The notes under the pieces: model-generated
What the model saw: the letters and a program-made list of their open reading frames with translations, nothing else
Told to the model about the DNA's origin: nothing
Databases searched by the model: none
Origin: Lasioglossum baleicum
Lineage: Eukaryota > Arthropoda > Insecta > Hymenoptera > Halictidae
Length of the DNA stretch: 64,000 nucleotides
Direction of reading: 5' to 3'
NCBI RefSeq assembly: GCF_051020765.1
Contig: NC_134948.1
Coordinates: 543,501-607,500, forward strand
Shown: positions 10,434 to 22,300 of the stretch, piece after piece
Layout of the letters: the number at the start of each line of letters is the position of its first letter
Position numbering within the stretch: the first letter of the stretch is position 1
Program-made: the position numbers and the translations under genes

Positions 10434-13400
10434 CTACTTCTGATCCTGAAGTGCCTTCAGCCACAGGGTTTCGCGGCAGAACTCTTCGAACAGAGAGGAG
10501 GTCTCTGGAGACGATACTAGGTGATGCGCCGCTTCCGGCCATCTCCAATCGCCGATGGGAACTATGTCTCGCAGAGCCTCCCTCTGAGGGTCGAAGATCG
10601 GGCAGTCGAGGAGGAAGTGTCCGACTGTGTCCTCCTCGCTTCCGCAGGCGCAGTTGCTGCTGTCGATGGCTCCGTACGCATGGAGTCGCGCGTTGAATTT
10701 TCCGTGGCCTGTGAGCACCTGCGATGTGTAGTGGCTCGGTCTCATCCACTTCGCTTCCATCCGCTCTTCGATGTCGTTGAAGAAGGCGTGTGTTGTTCGG
10801 CCTTTGTGGGAGGCATCCCACTTGTACTGCCACACCTTCGCTGTTTCCGCCTGTAACAACTCTTTTGCATCGTCGTTTCCCGCGCGTACGACGATGCTCC
10901 CGAACCTGGCGTCCGTTCCGTTCCTCGTCTTGAAGAGTGCCCTACGCTGCTCTAGCAAGGTGTCGATCGGGACCGCTCCGGCTACGACGCACATGCTGTC
11001 CCACGATGACCAGCGATATGCGCCAGTCACCGCAACAAGAGCACGACGCTGCATGCCCCTGAGCGTTCTCAGTTCTTTCTCTCCGCACAAGTCTGACCAG
11101 CCGGCGGCTGCATAAGTCGCCATCGGCAGGAAGACTCCGCGATATATTACGGAGAGAGCCCTGAATCCAAGTCCCCATCGGCTTCTCGCGAGCTTCCCGA
11201 ATTTCGCGAAGAGCGACCCGACCTTGTCGCATAGGTATTGGCAGTGGGATCGGACACCCATGCCGCTATCGAAGTGGACGCCTAGGTATCGCACGGCGGA
11301 CTTGAACGCGATTGTAGTTTGCCCTATTCGAATGGTCGGTGGTCTGTTCGTGAAATTTGCCTTGTGCCGAACGGTCTTTCGTTTCCTATCCGGACGCGAG
11401 CCTCCTCTGCTTCCTAATAATTTCTGCTCGATGTAGCCGCTCTTAAGCACGATTGCTTCCGTTTTGCGGGCTGACAGTTCGAGCTTCGCGGATTTGCACC
11501 AGCTTACGATCTGGTCGACAGCTTGTTGTGCCTTGTCTTCTATCTCTTTCCTACTGTTCCCGGTTATAACTATGATGAGGTCGTCCGCGTACGCGATGAA
11601 TTTACCCGGGATCAATGCTTCGAGTATTTTCAGGAGTTCGTCGAACATAAGATTCCAGCACGCCGGTGCGAGGACAGAGCCCTGAGGGCATCCTCTAGAG
11701 GCGCGCTTGGAGACCTTCTCTTCTCCTACCGCAATGCTTACATTGCGGTCGTCGAAGTAGTTCGCGATCACCTGGAATATGTTTCGCGGGCAGCCACGCT
11801 CTCTTAGACTCCGCAGTACTAAGGGCCACCAAACGTTGTCGAACGCGCCCGAAATGTCGAAGAGCAGCCCCACCGCATATCGATCCTCGGTAGAATCAAC
11901 TATGCGGCGTAGCTCGGCGATCGCGAGCTCTGTCGATTTGTTAGGCATGAAGCCGTACTGCCGATCGGAAATCTGGCCCGGTGCCATCGCGGTCTGGTCT
12001 ATTCTCCTCTTGAGGAGTTTCTCGAATAGTTTCCCTACAACAGACAGGAGGCAAATCGGTCGGTATGATTTCGGGTCCTTCACGTCTTTCCCTTCGCCCT
12101 TCAAGAGAACTCTGAGAGAGCCCTCCTTCCAGATCGAGGGGAAGACGCCCCACTGAAGGCACCCGTTGAAAAGCCGTACCAGTTGGTCGGGAATGACTTT
12201 GGCCGCTGCCTTTAGCACTCCGACTTCAATACAATCAAGCCCCGGTGCTTTATTATTTTTGAAGGTCTTAACCGCGTCGATGACTTCCTCTTTAACGAAC
12301 GGAGAGGCGTCTTCAGTGCTTGGCGCGATCCGTGCACTTTCTCTAATCGTACGCTGCTCGGGCGTATCTTCTTCTACGCGATCTTCGGGGACGTGTGCTT
12401 CCAGCAGCAACTTAGCTGTTTCTACCGCGCTGGTCGTATGACCATTATCACGCCGGAGTGTGCTAAGCACACTCTGAACTTGGAGTTTCTTCGCCTGGAG
12501 TGTGTATACGGTACCCCAGGGCTCCTCGTTCCCGTGCGACGTTACGAACTTCTGCCAGCTCTTGAGCTTCGCCTTCTTCACCTCCCTGCTGTACTCACGC
12601 ACCGAAGAGCGGTAGGCCAGCTTCTTCTGGGGGCGAGCGAGCTCGTCTCTTTCTTGCTGGAAGGCACGTCTCCGCTGGTATGCGGCCTTCTTGAGCTCCG
12701 TGAGCTCTTTCGTCCACCACGGGTTGGACTTCCTAAACTTACGTTTACGTGGCATCGACGCTGTGCAGGCACCAGTTATGATGTCTACAAGCGTTTCTGC
12801 CATTTTCTCGACCCCCTCCGCCGACTCCAGTTCGAGGGGCGCCAGTCTCGTTCGGGAGAGATCGGCTAAGCGCTCCTCGAATTTCTCCCAGTTGGCTTTC
12901 TTCGTGTTGAATCTGGTGTTGGCTGCGTTCCGTCCTGCTGATGATGGTGAAGTCTTCTTTGGTGCCCGCAGTCTGATGTCCACGGCTCTGTGGTCGCTCG
13001 TTGTCCAGTCGTCCCTGACGTTCCATTCGCGGATGAGTCCGGCCATTGATGGTGACGCCAATGTCACGTCGATGTAGGATGCTCCTCCCGGTGTCCAGAA
13101 GGTTGGTGGCTGCTTGATGTCGTTCACAACTTCCATGTTGAACGATGCTATGAGTGCTTCCAACTGGGCTCCTCTGTCGTCGGCGGTCTGTGGGCCCCAG
13201 AGGGGTGATTGCGCGTTCGCGTCTAACGAAACTAACATTCTCTGCCCCCTCAGCGAACGGAACACCATTTCGAGGTGACTGAGGTGCTTCTCGATCTCGT
13301 CGCAGTACTGAAAGTAGCACGATACGACGTAGAACGAGCAGCCGGGTGCCAGCACTTCCGCACATACGCAGTGGGAGTTGCTGAGCTGCGAGACGAATAC

Positions 13401-14159
13401 TACGTCGAAGTGAGGGTTACAAACGGCTACGGCAGCCTACGGAGTATGTGTTTGGTCGGCCGCTATCCTCACTCCGGTTCCTAAGCTACAGATAGTGCTG
13501 CTCGCGCCCTGCTTCCTGACGTACATTTCCTGCAATAACAGGACGTCAAGTCGCTTTTCGGCTACAAGCTGACGCACTTCGCCGCTGACTACATCTGAAC
13601 GTCGCATGTTCAGTTGCATTATCCTAATTCCCGTGTACGCATTCGCGGTCGCGGGCTCCGAAAGCCTTTCTCCTTGTTGTACGTTCGAGTGGGTAGTGGG
13701 GACGCTGGTCGAGAGCGGAGACCAAGCGCTTGCGGGCACAGAAGCCCTGGTCGACGCGGGCACGGACGCGGTTTCGCACGCAATCGCGGGACTGTTCGCG
13801 GAGCTAATCGCGGAGCTAATTCCCGATTCCCTTCCCGGGTGGTTTTGGACGGCCTGAAGACCGGAACCTCGTTGGGTCTGCACCATCGTCGGCGCGGAGA
13901 GGGAGGAAGCGCGGTGATGAGAATTCGCGAGGGAGGCGGCCGCAGTCGTCGATCGCGTTACGCGGAGGCTCCGCGTCTCGACTGATGATGCGACCGTGTG
14001 TGTCCCACGTTGTCCTCCGACCTCTGACGGGCGAAGTGTTGCCGGCCGAAGTCTTCTCACCTCTTCCATGTTAGTCTCCCCCGGCCCAGCTCCCACCCGG
14101 AGATCCGAATGGGGAGCGAGTTTACCTCCGGAGTGTTTTGAGCTTGAGGAGACCATCAT
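10434..14159 (-). pseudogene. R1-1 ORF2: endonuclease and reverse transcriptase
   Basis: The minus-strand frame opens at ATG 14159 with about 180 low-complexity residues, then the start of an APE-type endonuclease (IRIMQLNMRRSD, DVLLLQEMYV). A frameshift near 13437-13480 moves to the frame 10434-13355. That frame has the rest of the endonuclease (VSLDANAQSPLWG; TTSDHRAVD), an R1-clade reverse transcriptase (LFDISGAFDNVWWP; GCPQGSVLAP; AYADDLIIVI at about codon 587) and a C-terminal CCHC-type finger (CACGSEEDTVGHFLLDC at about codon 905). The protein would nick a target and copy its RNA in place. Only one frame break is visible. Confidence 0.88.
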
Positions 14160-14519
14160 GTTTGTAAATTTTTAGCGCGGCTGGTTTGGTAGACCCCCAG
14201 TGCCCGGGTCAGCTGGAAAAGTGAAGGAGTATAGGTTAGTGCACGGAGGGATCCTCCTGTCGGAGCGACTAGTTGTAATTGTTCTCTGTAATTTTGGCCT
14301 CTGCCTGACTCTCGATGGAGCTCGATACCGCGGTCACAGTGTGACTCTCGCAGGAGTTCCGGGCCTCGGTCGGCAGTGGCTCGTTTCCGACAGGACGGCC
14401 CAACGGCTAGGAAATGGGAGACAAGTACTTATAGTGGTTGTCTCCTCCACTTTTAAGTGCTCCGTTGGAGTGTCACCTCGGCGTCCACCTCTATATAATT
14501 ATAGTGACAACGGCGCCTC

Positions 14520-14885
14520 CGTTTGCATGTTTATCGGCTATCTTCGGCGGCGTGTTGCTTCCCCCAATTTTATAGAGTCCCCAGCGGCGTATTGCTTTTG
14601 GGTGACCTTATTTTTCTAAGTCCCAGCAGCGTATTGCTTCTGGGACTGTCTTTTCGAGTTGGCGGCGTGTTGCCACTGACTCTGCAGGCTCTTGGGGGAG
14701 AACATCGCCCCCTCGGATCTTTTTTGCCGCCCTGCACATTGCTGGACATACAACATGCAAATCTGCAAAAGTGCTCAAAGCAAAATAGGAATCAATAAGT
14801 ACCAGCGGCGTGTTGCCTCTATAGTACTCATCGATTCCTCTAAGTGCTGGAGGCGTATTGCTTCCAGCACTTGCTTATTAGACGG
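14520..14885 (-). repeat. Interspersed GCGGCGTATTGCTTC-type motif, often in hairpin loops
   Basis: About six copies of a motif close to GCGGCGTATTGCTTC (plus strand) occur here, each with different flanks that often pair: AGTCCCAG/CTGGGACT around 14620-14645, GTGCTGG/CCAGCAC around 14842-14870, AGTAC/GTACT around 14798-14830. The same motif, read as GAAGCAATACGCCGC in the sense of the R1 elements, builds the minisatellite at 52560-52875. Confidence 0.65.
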
Positions 14886-15347
14886 GTGTCGTAGTTCCCG
14901 TCTATTTCGACTCATGTCTTTCGCTCCTATTCGCAAGTTCTGAATGCCCTCTTCATTCGACTGCGAGTTCCTCCGACGTTTAGCTCAGTTCCCTCCGTCG
15001 GAGGCTTTGTAGCTGCTTCTAGACTACATTATTCATGCAAGCGGTTACACGCCCCCATTAAAACGTGTCTTTGCCGTCGCGTGCCTTCCTCACGCGCCGG
15101 CTAGGCGTCGCCCTACTAGCACATGCCTGTTTCACATGCTGGCGGCGCGGTGCGCTCATATCATCACGCACCGCTTGTCACTCCTCTACCCTCATCTTGG
15201 CTCGTGGCATTTGTCGCGTGGCTCGGGGTGTAGGCTCCGGTGGGACTACCGGAGGCTTCACTCACTTAGGAGTTTCTCCCGTGGTGTACGACCGGGTTAC
15301 GCTCCGGTCCTTTGACGCCACGGCGAGGGTTTCTCCGATTCAAAGCG

Positions 15348-15612
15348 AGCCACGGTGATCGCATAGGACTCACTCACGTAGGAGCTCTTTCTTATATTAG
15401 AGCCACGGTGGTCTCATAGGACTCACTCACGTAGGAGCTCTTTCTTATATTAGAGCCACGGTGATCTCATAGGACTCACTCACGTAGGAGCTCTTTCTTA
15501 TATTAGAGCCACGGTGATCTCATAGGACTCATTCACGTAGGAGCTCTCTCTTATATTAGAGCCACGGTGATCGCATAGGACTCACTCACGTAAGAGCTTA
15601 TTTTACCAGAGC
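15348..15612. repeat. 53-bp tandem repeat
   Basis: Five nearly identical units start with AGCCACGGTG at 15348, 15401, 15454, 15507 and 15560. Each contains ATAGGACTCACTCACGTAGG and ends with a TTATATTAG stretch. It probably belongs to the 5' region of R1-1. Confidence 0.9.
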
Positions 15613-15725
15613 CCCGTTGATCACCCGAGGGTTTCCAGGTCCTACCGCGTGGAGGAGGGGTTGGCGCACCAGGGAATAAAACCCTGGACCTTCTAGGACC
15701 CAAAAAATTAGGACAGTTGGAATCT
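15613..15725 (-). other. R1-like 3' tail upstream of R1-1
   Basis: The minus strand reads CCAACTGTCCTAATTTTTTGG at about 15705-15724, the 3'-tail motif seen at the ends of the other R1 copies here. It is followed by GC-rich sequence with the inverted pair CCAGGG/CCCTGG. It may be the end of a preceding R1 copy arranged head to tail. Confidence 0.45.
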
Positions 15726-15982
15726 CGTTAATCCAAACACGCGCATCGCAAACATATTCGGGGAGGATCTACCTAACAGTACAGACCAAAACTGACTCCC
15801 GCCGTTTACCCGCACGACCGATAGAACACGATTAGTACACATCGAAATATAACTCGGAAAATTATTTCTCAATAACTCGATAAATACTCATCCAAGCGCT
15901 TTCATACTTGATATTTGTCGTTAAAATGCTTTATCACACGATGATCTAATATTTATAATTGTCCGAGTAAGCCGGAAAGATA

Positions 15983-16290
15983 AGTTTACTCTTGGCGGTC
16001 GGAGCAATATTTCTCAAAAATTCGAGCAATACGCGTCCGAGAGCTTGGAAACTCGAGAAATATTGATGAAACGCGGTATTATGCGTGGATATAACGATTA
16101 AAGTCGTGCGGGAGCGCGTGGAGAAAAGTTTACTCTTGGCGGTCGGAGCAATATTTCTCAAAAATTGGAGCAATACGCGTCCGAGAGCTTTGAAACTCGA
16201 GAAATATTGATGAAACGCGGTATTGTGCGTGGATATAACGATTAAAGTCGTGCGGGAGCGTGGGTAGAAAAGTTTACTCTTGGCGGTTGG
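15983..16290. repeat. 144-bp tandem repeat, about 2.1 copies
   Basis: GTTTACTCTTGGCGGT recurs at 15984, 16128 and 16272, exactly 144 bases apart. The two full units differ at only a few positions. No coding function is evident. The 250 bp before it (15726-15982) are AT-rich and unrecognised. Confidence 0.85.
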
Positions 16291-16300
16291 ACTTAGAAAA

Positions 16301-16490
16301 ACAAGATCAGGAACAACTAATACAAAAGAACAAGATCAGGAGCAACTAACAAAAAAAAATAATGAAGTGAAACAAGATCAGGAACAACAGATACAAAAAA
16401 ACAATATCAGGAGCAACTAACAAAAAAAAAAATAATGAAGTGAAACAAGATCAGGAACAACTGATACAAAAAAACAAGATCAGGAATAAT
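16301..16490. repeat. 71- to 73-bp tandem repeat
   Basis: ACAAGATCAGGAACAAC recurs at 16301, 16372 and 16445, with poly-A and ATAATGAAGTGA between. One frame would read as a Gln/Lys/Asn-rich repeat, but it is not part of a long open frame. From 16491 to 16992 I see nothing identifiable except the hairpin CCTTCTCCGG/CCGGGGAGAAGG-like pair near 16900-16925. Confidence 0.75.
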
Positions 16491-16992
16491 GGAAATGGGT
16501 ATTTATAATACAGAAATAACGCACAAGAATTCAAATTGTCTGTTCTTTATTTAACCGAAGAAGAACTAGTCAGAAGACGTCTGTATCGTTAGCGAGCCGA
16601 AACTGAAGTGAAGCTACAGAGAAAGTTTTAGGGGAAACAAAAACCCCTTGTTGGGTCCACTCGGGAAAAACCGATGTGGGAAGTCCCTTAATTTATTACT
16701 CAGGGCCTCTTTGTAGTTGAAGGTTGCAGGCCTTCCACTTCTGACCGAAGTCAATGACAAAGACCCGAGGACCGTTAAAATATTCCGGGACACTCTTAGT
16801 ATCCTTCAACACTCGACTTAGTCGAAGGCGCGGTCGAAAAACGAAATGAAAGAACTATTTGCGCGAGGCGTCCGCGTTTGAACGGCTTAACTTCTACTGC
16901 CCTTCTCCGGCGGGGAGAAGGGGTTACGGCGCGCGTCTCACCCGCGTACGGGCCGGTTACTTATCGGCGCCATCTCAGCGCTTACACCGGCG

Positions 16993-18131
16993 CACAGTGG
17001 GCCAGATCGCCGCGCTAGCTGTTCACGCCTATTTCACTATTATTTCAAAATATAAATACCACATTAAATAGGTCGTTGGATTCGTCTTGACGTCAGCTAT
17101 AGCATTATTGAATAAAAAATATATAGTTATAAATAAATATTGAAGGTGACCACAATTTTTTATTTAAAAAAAGAAATTATTCAAATTTTTTGTATTGAGA
17201 TTTGTAGAAGACTGAGTACTGATTACTTTTCTTACGAAACATTTTTTTGTCATACCTCCGGAAATGTCTGAAAACTCGTGTGAATAATGAATAATATTTG
17301 AAAACTGGCTGTTCACCATTATTTCAAAACATAAAGACCACATTAAATATATCGTTGGATTCCTCTTGGCGTCAGCTATAACATTATTTAATAAAAAATA
17401 TGTAGTTATAAATAAATAATCAAGGTGCACACCATTTTTTATTAAAAAACAAAAATTATTGAAATTTTTTGTATTGAAATTTGTAGAAGACTGACTACTG
17501 ATTACTTTTTGTACGAAACATTTTTTTTTCTTTACACTCTTAAGAGCCGCTGAGTGGTCGTCAATGCGTCTCGTGCAACGCGACTCGCCGCGGAATTGCG
17601 TGCACGCGACGCTTTAAACCAACATAATTTCCAAACTTGGATCGATTAGGGTGGGAAATTTGCAGGATTTTTTAGAGGAGACGTTGCTGCAAATGTTCCA
17701 CTTTGTTAGAGCACGACACTATGTAACACTTTTAACTTATCCCTTGTCAAAGATGAAAAACTTCGACAGTATTCCTTAGTTGACTAAGTATTTTTTTTTA
17801 TAACAAATTATGAACATTAATGTTTAGTTCCTGGTGCGTTCTCAAGATAGATATACATTCTTCATACAAAAAAAAATTGAGCACTTAATCTTCAGTAGGT
17901 TTTCCAGGACAGCGTTATGAACAAAAGGAATTTTTTCGGTGATAAATTGTATCTGAAAAAGTTTGATCTTTGAACGCTTATTGTAACGAGAGTTTTTAAT
18001 AACTTTGATTAATATTATCGGTTTCGAATGTAATGGACATTTAAGAAACGTTGTACATTCGTTAAAAATCGATATGAGGACTTTGATTTTTTAGCTCATG
18101 AACAGCTAGCGCGTCGATCTGGCCCACTGTG
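16993..18131. mobile_element. Non-autonomous Transib DNA transposon
   Basis: Inverted termini CACAGTGGGCCAGATCG (16993) and their inverse ending CACTGTG (18131) continue for about 35 bp. They are flanked by a 5-bp direct duplication CGGCG (16988-16992 and 18132-18136). The CACAGTG start and the CG-rich 5-bp duplication are the signature of the Transib superfamily, the RAG1 relatives. The 1139-bp interior has no transposase; it contains a partial duplication (about 17027-17258 against 17311-17541). It sits in the last codons of Gypsy-3 ORF3. Confidence 0.82.
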
Positions 18132-19390
18132 CGGCGCAGTCTTCCGTCCCGCTCGAAGAACAACATCCATCGCTCTTCCTCGAGGGATGCGCGGTACTGC
18201 CTCTTCTGGACGCAGCGGTCGGGTACCTCCACGTAACGGCCGGTGGGCAGCTGGTACCACGTCGTGGGGCACGGGGCGTAGTTCCCGATGTATGTGATTG
18301 GGCGAGGGGCCCCTGGTGCCCTTCGCCAGGGTGCTACCGGCTGCCCTCCGTTCCCCGGTTGCTCCTCTTCTGGCAGTTCCGGTCCCGTTGCCGTCGCCAC
18401 GATTGGCCGGATTATCCGTGGGGACCGCTCCCTGGCGGTCACCTCCGTCGGAGCTGCTGCTGGTGGTGGAGTGGCCGGTCCCGGCCGTGTGCGGGTGGGC
18501 CCTGTCCGTGGGTCGGGTCGAGGCTGTCGACCCGTCTCCCCGGTGTTGCCGGTACTAAACCGCTGTGCGTCGATGGGCGCGTCTGTCGGCTGGGTACGCT
18601 GGCGTCTGGGCGCCTCGAAACCCCCCGGCTCGGGGATTTCCGACGCCTTCTGCTGGCCTGCTGTCGCTGCCTTCGGGGTGGTCCCGGCTGGGGTCCGTGC
18701 CCGTTGGGGCCTTGGTGATATGGCCGTGTGGCGCCGCGCCCTGGAAGTTGACCGGCTCTTCCGTTCGGCCTTGGGCACCAACGGTTTGTCGGGCCACCAT
18801 TTCGCTGGTTCTGGCGGTTCTACCCGGTGTGGCTGGACAGACGGCGGATGGCCGGCTCGTTCACGGTGGTCCTCTATCGTTACTGGCGGCAGGGTATCCA
18901 CCGGGGCGAGGCCACTGGTCACTGCTGCCGCTGGCCGTGTGGCCACGAGCTTTACTGGCGTGGGGGACCACGTAACCGCCCGTATCCTTGGCGTGCTGGT
19001 CTTCGGTTGTGTGGCGGCCGTCGTTCCTGGTGTCCTCGGGGTGGCTTCCTTTCCCGCCTCGGTGCCCCTCGTTGTTCCTGCGGGGTTAGCGGTAGAGGAC
19101 CGTTTCGAGGTGGTCAGCGGCTGAGGCCGGGTGGCCTTCCGAGCGGTGACCTCCATTTTCCGTTCTGCCGCCGTGCGTGTGCGTACCACGTGGCGGACGG
19201 AGGATTCCGTCGCCGACGCCGTCGCGGGTCTGCTGGTGGCCTTCGGGGTTTCTCCGGTGGCACCGGTGACCGTAGCTGCGGTCACCGATGTCCGTGTTGC
19301 CCATTCCGGGATCGTCGGCGTGGGCGGTCTCTGGTCGGTGTTCGACGGCTCTTCGAACAGGTCGCGGAGGTCCCCGTAAAAATCATCCAT
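18132..19390 (-). CDS. Gypsy-3 ORF3, Pro/Thr/Arg-rich protein of unknown function
   Basis: Starts at a plausible internal ATG (19390, MDDFYGDLRDLFEEP) in the same frame as the pol C-terminus (…KPHTRDGEGSGE, RRRGRPRK). It runs about 420 codons. The middle is low complexity, basic and rich in Pro, Thr and Arg. The C-terminus looks more ordered (CPTTWYQLPTGRYVEVPDRC, ERWMLFFERDGRLRR). No signal peptide, membrane segment or envelope motif is visible. The original stop lay about four codons beyond the Transib insertion, which now replaces the last residues. Whether it was a pol extension or separately made cannot be told. Confidence 0.6.
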
Positions 19391-22300
19391 CTTCTTCCCC
19401 TTTGCTGCCCTGGCGTGTCGCAGATGCTGCTGCGGTTGACGCTGCGACTCGGGAGCTGCTTGCCTATGACAAAGATGAACAATGTTCGTTATTTTCCGTG
19501 GTCGGCCGCGCCGTCGGGGTGGTGGCGCCGCATCAGGGTTGGTGCTCGAGGCGGTCCCCTCTGCGGCGTCCTCCGCCGCGCTCTCCTCGCTCTCTCCGGA
19601 CCCCTCGCCATCTCTCGTATGGGGTTTCAGGTCCTGCACGTGGATGTGACGTGCCCACTTCCCTTTGGCGTCCCGGAGGTCGACGATGACCGGGGACACG
19701 ATGCGTCCGACCGTGTACGGACCGCTGTACTTCGGTGCGAGTTTCGCGGCGATGCCCGCCCCCTTGTCCGAGAGCGTATGTTCTTTTTTCCAGACGCTCT
19801 CCAACGGCGGGTTTCCATTCGCGGTGTCGCAGGTTGTAGTATTTCTCCTGGCGACCGAACGATTTGGCCAGGTGCAGCTTGGCCAGTTCCTGGGCCTCAC
19901 GGAGGTTCTTCCACCTCTGTGATACTGGTTCGGAGCTGTCTCCAGCCGGGGGCTGCCCGGGTGGTCGCAGCTCTCTCCCCTGGTTGAGATACGCCGGACT
20001 GTACCCTGTTGACTCGTGCCATGCGGTGTTAATGGCGAACTGTGCCTCGTCCAGTTTCTCGTCCCACCGCTCATGGTGGTTCCCGGTATATACCGGGAAA
20101 TATTGAGTGAGCATGGTCTTAACGACCTTGTTGGCTCTCTCGACCGGATTGCAGTGGGGCGAGTACGGTGGCGTGCGTCGATGTTGTGTTCCAGAGGCTC
20201 GAAGCATTGCGGTGAAGGGTTCGCCAATGAACTGGCGTCCGTTATCCGTAATAATGATTTCGGGAGCTCCGTGCCGGAGGATGACATCCTTCTGAATGGC
20301 TGCGGCGACGGCGGCGCTGGTGGCTTTTCGAAGTGGCGTGAGTTCAACCCACTTCGAAAAACGATCAAGGGCGACGAGCAGCCATATGTGGCCCCGGCGT
20401 GAACGTGGCAAGGGGCCGACGAGGTCAATTGAGACCGTGTGCCATGGTTGCGTCCCTGGGTTCGCGTGCAGGTGTCCCGGTGGTTGCTGCGGTGTCGTCT
20501 TGTATTGCCGGCAGCTCGTGCAACAACGGGCGTGGCGGGCTACTTCCCTAAACATTCCAGGCCAATAATATCTTTGTGCAAGACGAACGATTGTTTTTGC
20601 TATGCCGAGATGCCCGGCGGCGGGATCGTTATGGTGTTGGCGGAGGAGGGCCTCCCTTTCCCCCGCTGGTACACATATCTTCCAGGCGTTGCTGGCCGTC
20701 GGTTCATTGTAGTCGAGCTGATGTAACAGGTGTCGAAACAGTTTCCCCTCGCGTATCTGGTAATCTGGAACGGACGCGGGGTTCTGGCGGACTGCTTCGA
20801 TCTTTTTATGGTACCACGTGTCGGTGCGCTGTTTCGACTGGGGCAGATTTACATCTGGTACTCGAGTGTTTCTGGAGAGCGCATCGGCGATGTGGTTAAG
20901 TTTTCCGGGTCGATATTTAATATCGAAATCGTACTGCTGCAGTTCGAGGGCCCATCTTGCGAGCCGTCCCGTTGGGTTGTCGATATGCTGCAGCCAACGG
21001 AGTGCCTGGTGGTCTGTCACGACGGGAAACTGGTATCCTTCTATGTACGGTTTCATTTTCCGTATACCCCATACTACGGCGAGGCACTCTTTTTCCGTCG
21101 CACTGTAGTTCCGCTCGGTCATACTGAGGGTGTGGCTCACGTTGGCGATAACCCTTTCCTCGTCCTCCGTGCCTTGGGTCAGGACTACGCCCAGTCCGTA
21201 ATCACTGGCGTCTGTTTGGAGCGTAAAGCGCTCCGAAAAATCTGGGCACGCCAGTATCGGGGCGGCAACGAGTCTCTGTTTCATTTCCTGGAATGCGGTT
21301 TCTTCGGCCTCGGACCACTTCCACTTCGGGTTTTTGGGCGGGAGTTTGGTCAGTGGTTCCATCAGTTCGGCGAAGTTGGGTACGAACCGACGATATCAGG
21401 ACGCCATCCCGTGGAATCGTCGTACGTCCCGGATGTTTTTTGGCGTCGCAATTTTGACGATCGCGTCCGTTTTTTCCGGGTCGGTGCGTATCCCTTGTTG
21501 ATCGACCACATGTCCCAGGTATCGGAGGCTGTCCACACAGAAGCGACATTTATCTGGCGTTTGAAGACCTCACGCAGATGCTGCTGGTGGGCTTCGAACG
21601 TCGGGCTGACGGTAATAATGTCGTCTAGATATGCGAAAGCGTAGGGCTCTAGTTCGGGGCCGATGACTCGGTCTAGCAGTCGCTGGAACGTCGCTGGCGC
21701 CGAGTGCAGTCCGAAGGGCATCACTCTAAACTGGAACAACCCTTTCCCGGGTACCGTGAACGCTGTCAGCGGTCGGCTACTGTCTTCCAGCGGGACCTGC
21801 CAATATCCGTTCTTCAGATCGAGCGTTGTCAGGAACTTGACGCCGCGCAGTTTGTCGAGCGTCGCTTGTATATGCGGCAGTGGGAACGCATCTTTTTCCG
21901 ATCGTTCGTTCAGCTTCCTGAAGTCGACGCAGAATCGTGGCTTCCCGTCCTTCTTTTTCACCACGACAATGGGCGAGCTCCAATGGCTGCTGGAGGGCTC
22001 GATCACCCTGTCTCGTAGCATTGCTTCGACCTCGGTGTCGATGACGGCCTGCATCGCTGGATTCCGGGGGCGGTACCGTTGTTTTATTGGCGTCTCGTCC
22101 GTCAGCTTAATTCGATGTTGTATAAGGCTGGTCCGGCCGGGCACTGTTTTAAATAGCTCCATTTCGGCGGCAATGAAATCGTCCAGTCGTTCGCGGTCAC
22201 CGGTACTGGGGGTGCATAAACCCGTTTCGGAAACTTGTCTTGTTTCGGCGAGATACGTCACGGGCCACGAGGCAATGTCGGCCGGCGGGCGTAATTGAAT

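Larger units (their letters stand above)
9849..15612 (-). mobile_element. R1-1, R1-clade non-LTR retrotransposon
   Basis: A minus-strand element whose 3' end (ACTAAATGTCCTAATTTATT) abuts the start of the 5S-like sequence at 9848. From 3' to 5' it contains a 580-bp 3' UTR, one long endonuclease/RT frame with a single shift (10434-14159), and about 1.4 kb of non-coding 5' sequence rich in small repeats. I find no separate ORF1 (Gag), which R1 elements normally have, so the 5' part may be rearranged. The 5' border is uncertain; I place it at the end of the 53-bp array. Confidence 0.75.

Noticed and set aside
15348..15612. CRISPR array
   Set aside because: Units are contiguous 53-bp tandem copies without unique spacers, in a eukaryotic transposon setting.
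18132..19390. Envelope gene for Gypsy-3
   Set aside because: No signal peptide, cleavage site or membrane segment; composition is Pro/Thr/Arg-rich.
18288..19987. Long plus-strand open frames (278 and 386 codons) opposite Gypsy-3
   Set aside because: They are antisense to ORF3 and integrase coding, GC-rich, and have no recognisable domain; the minus strand explains the sequence.
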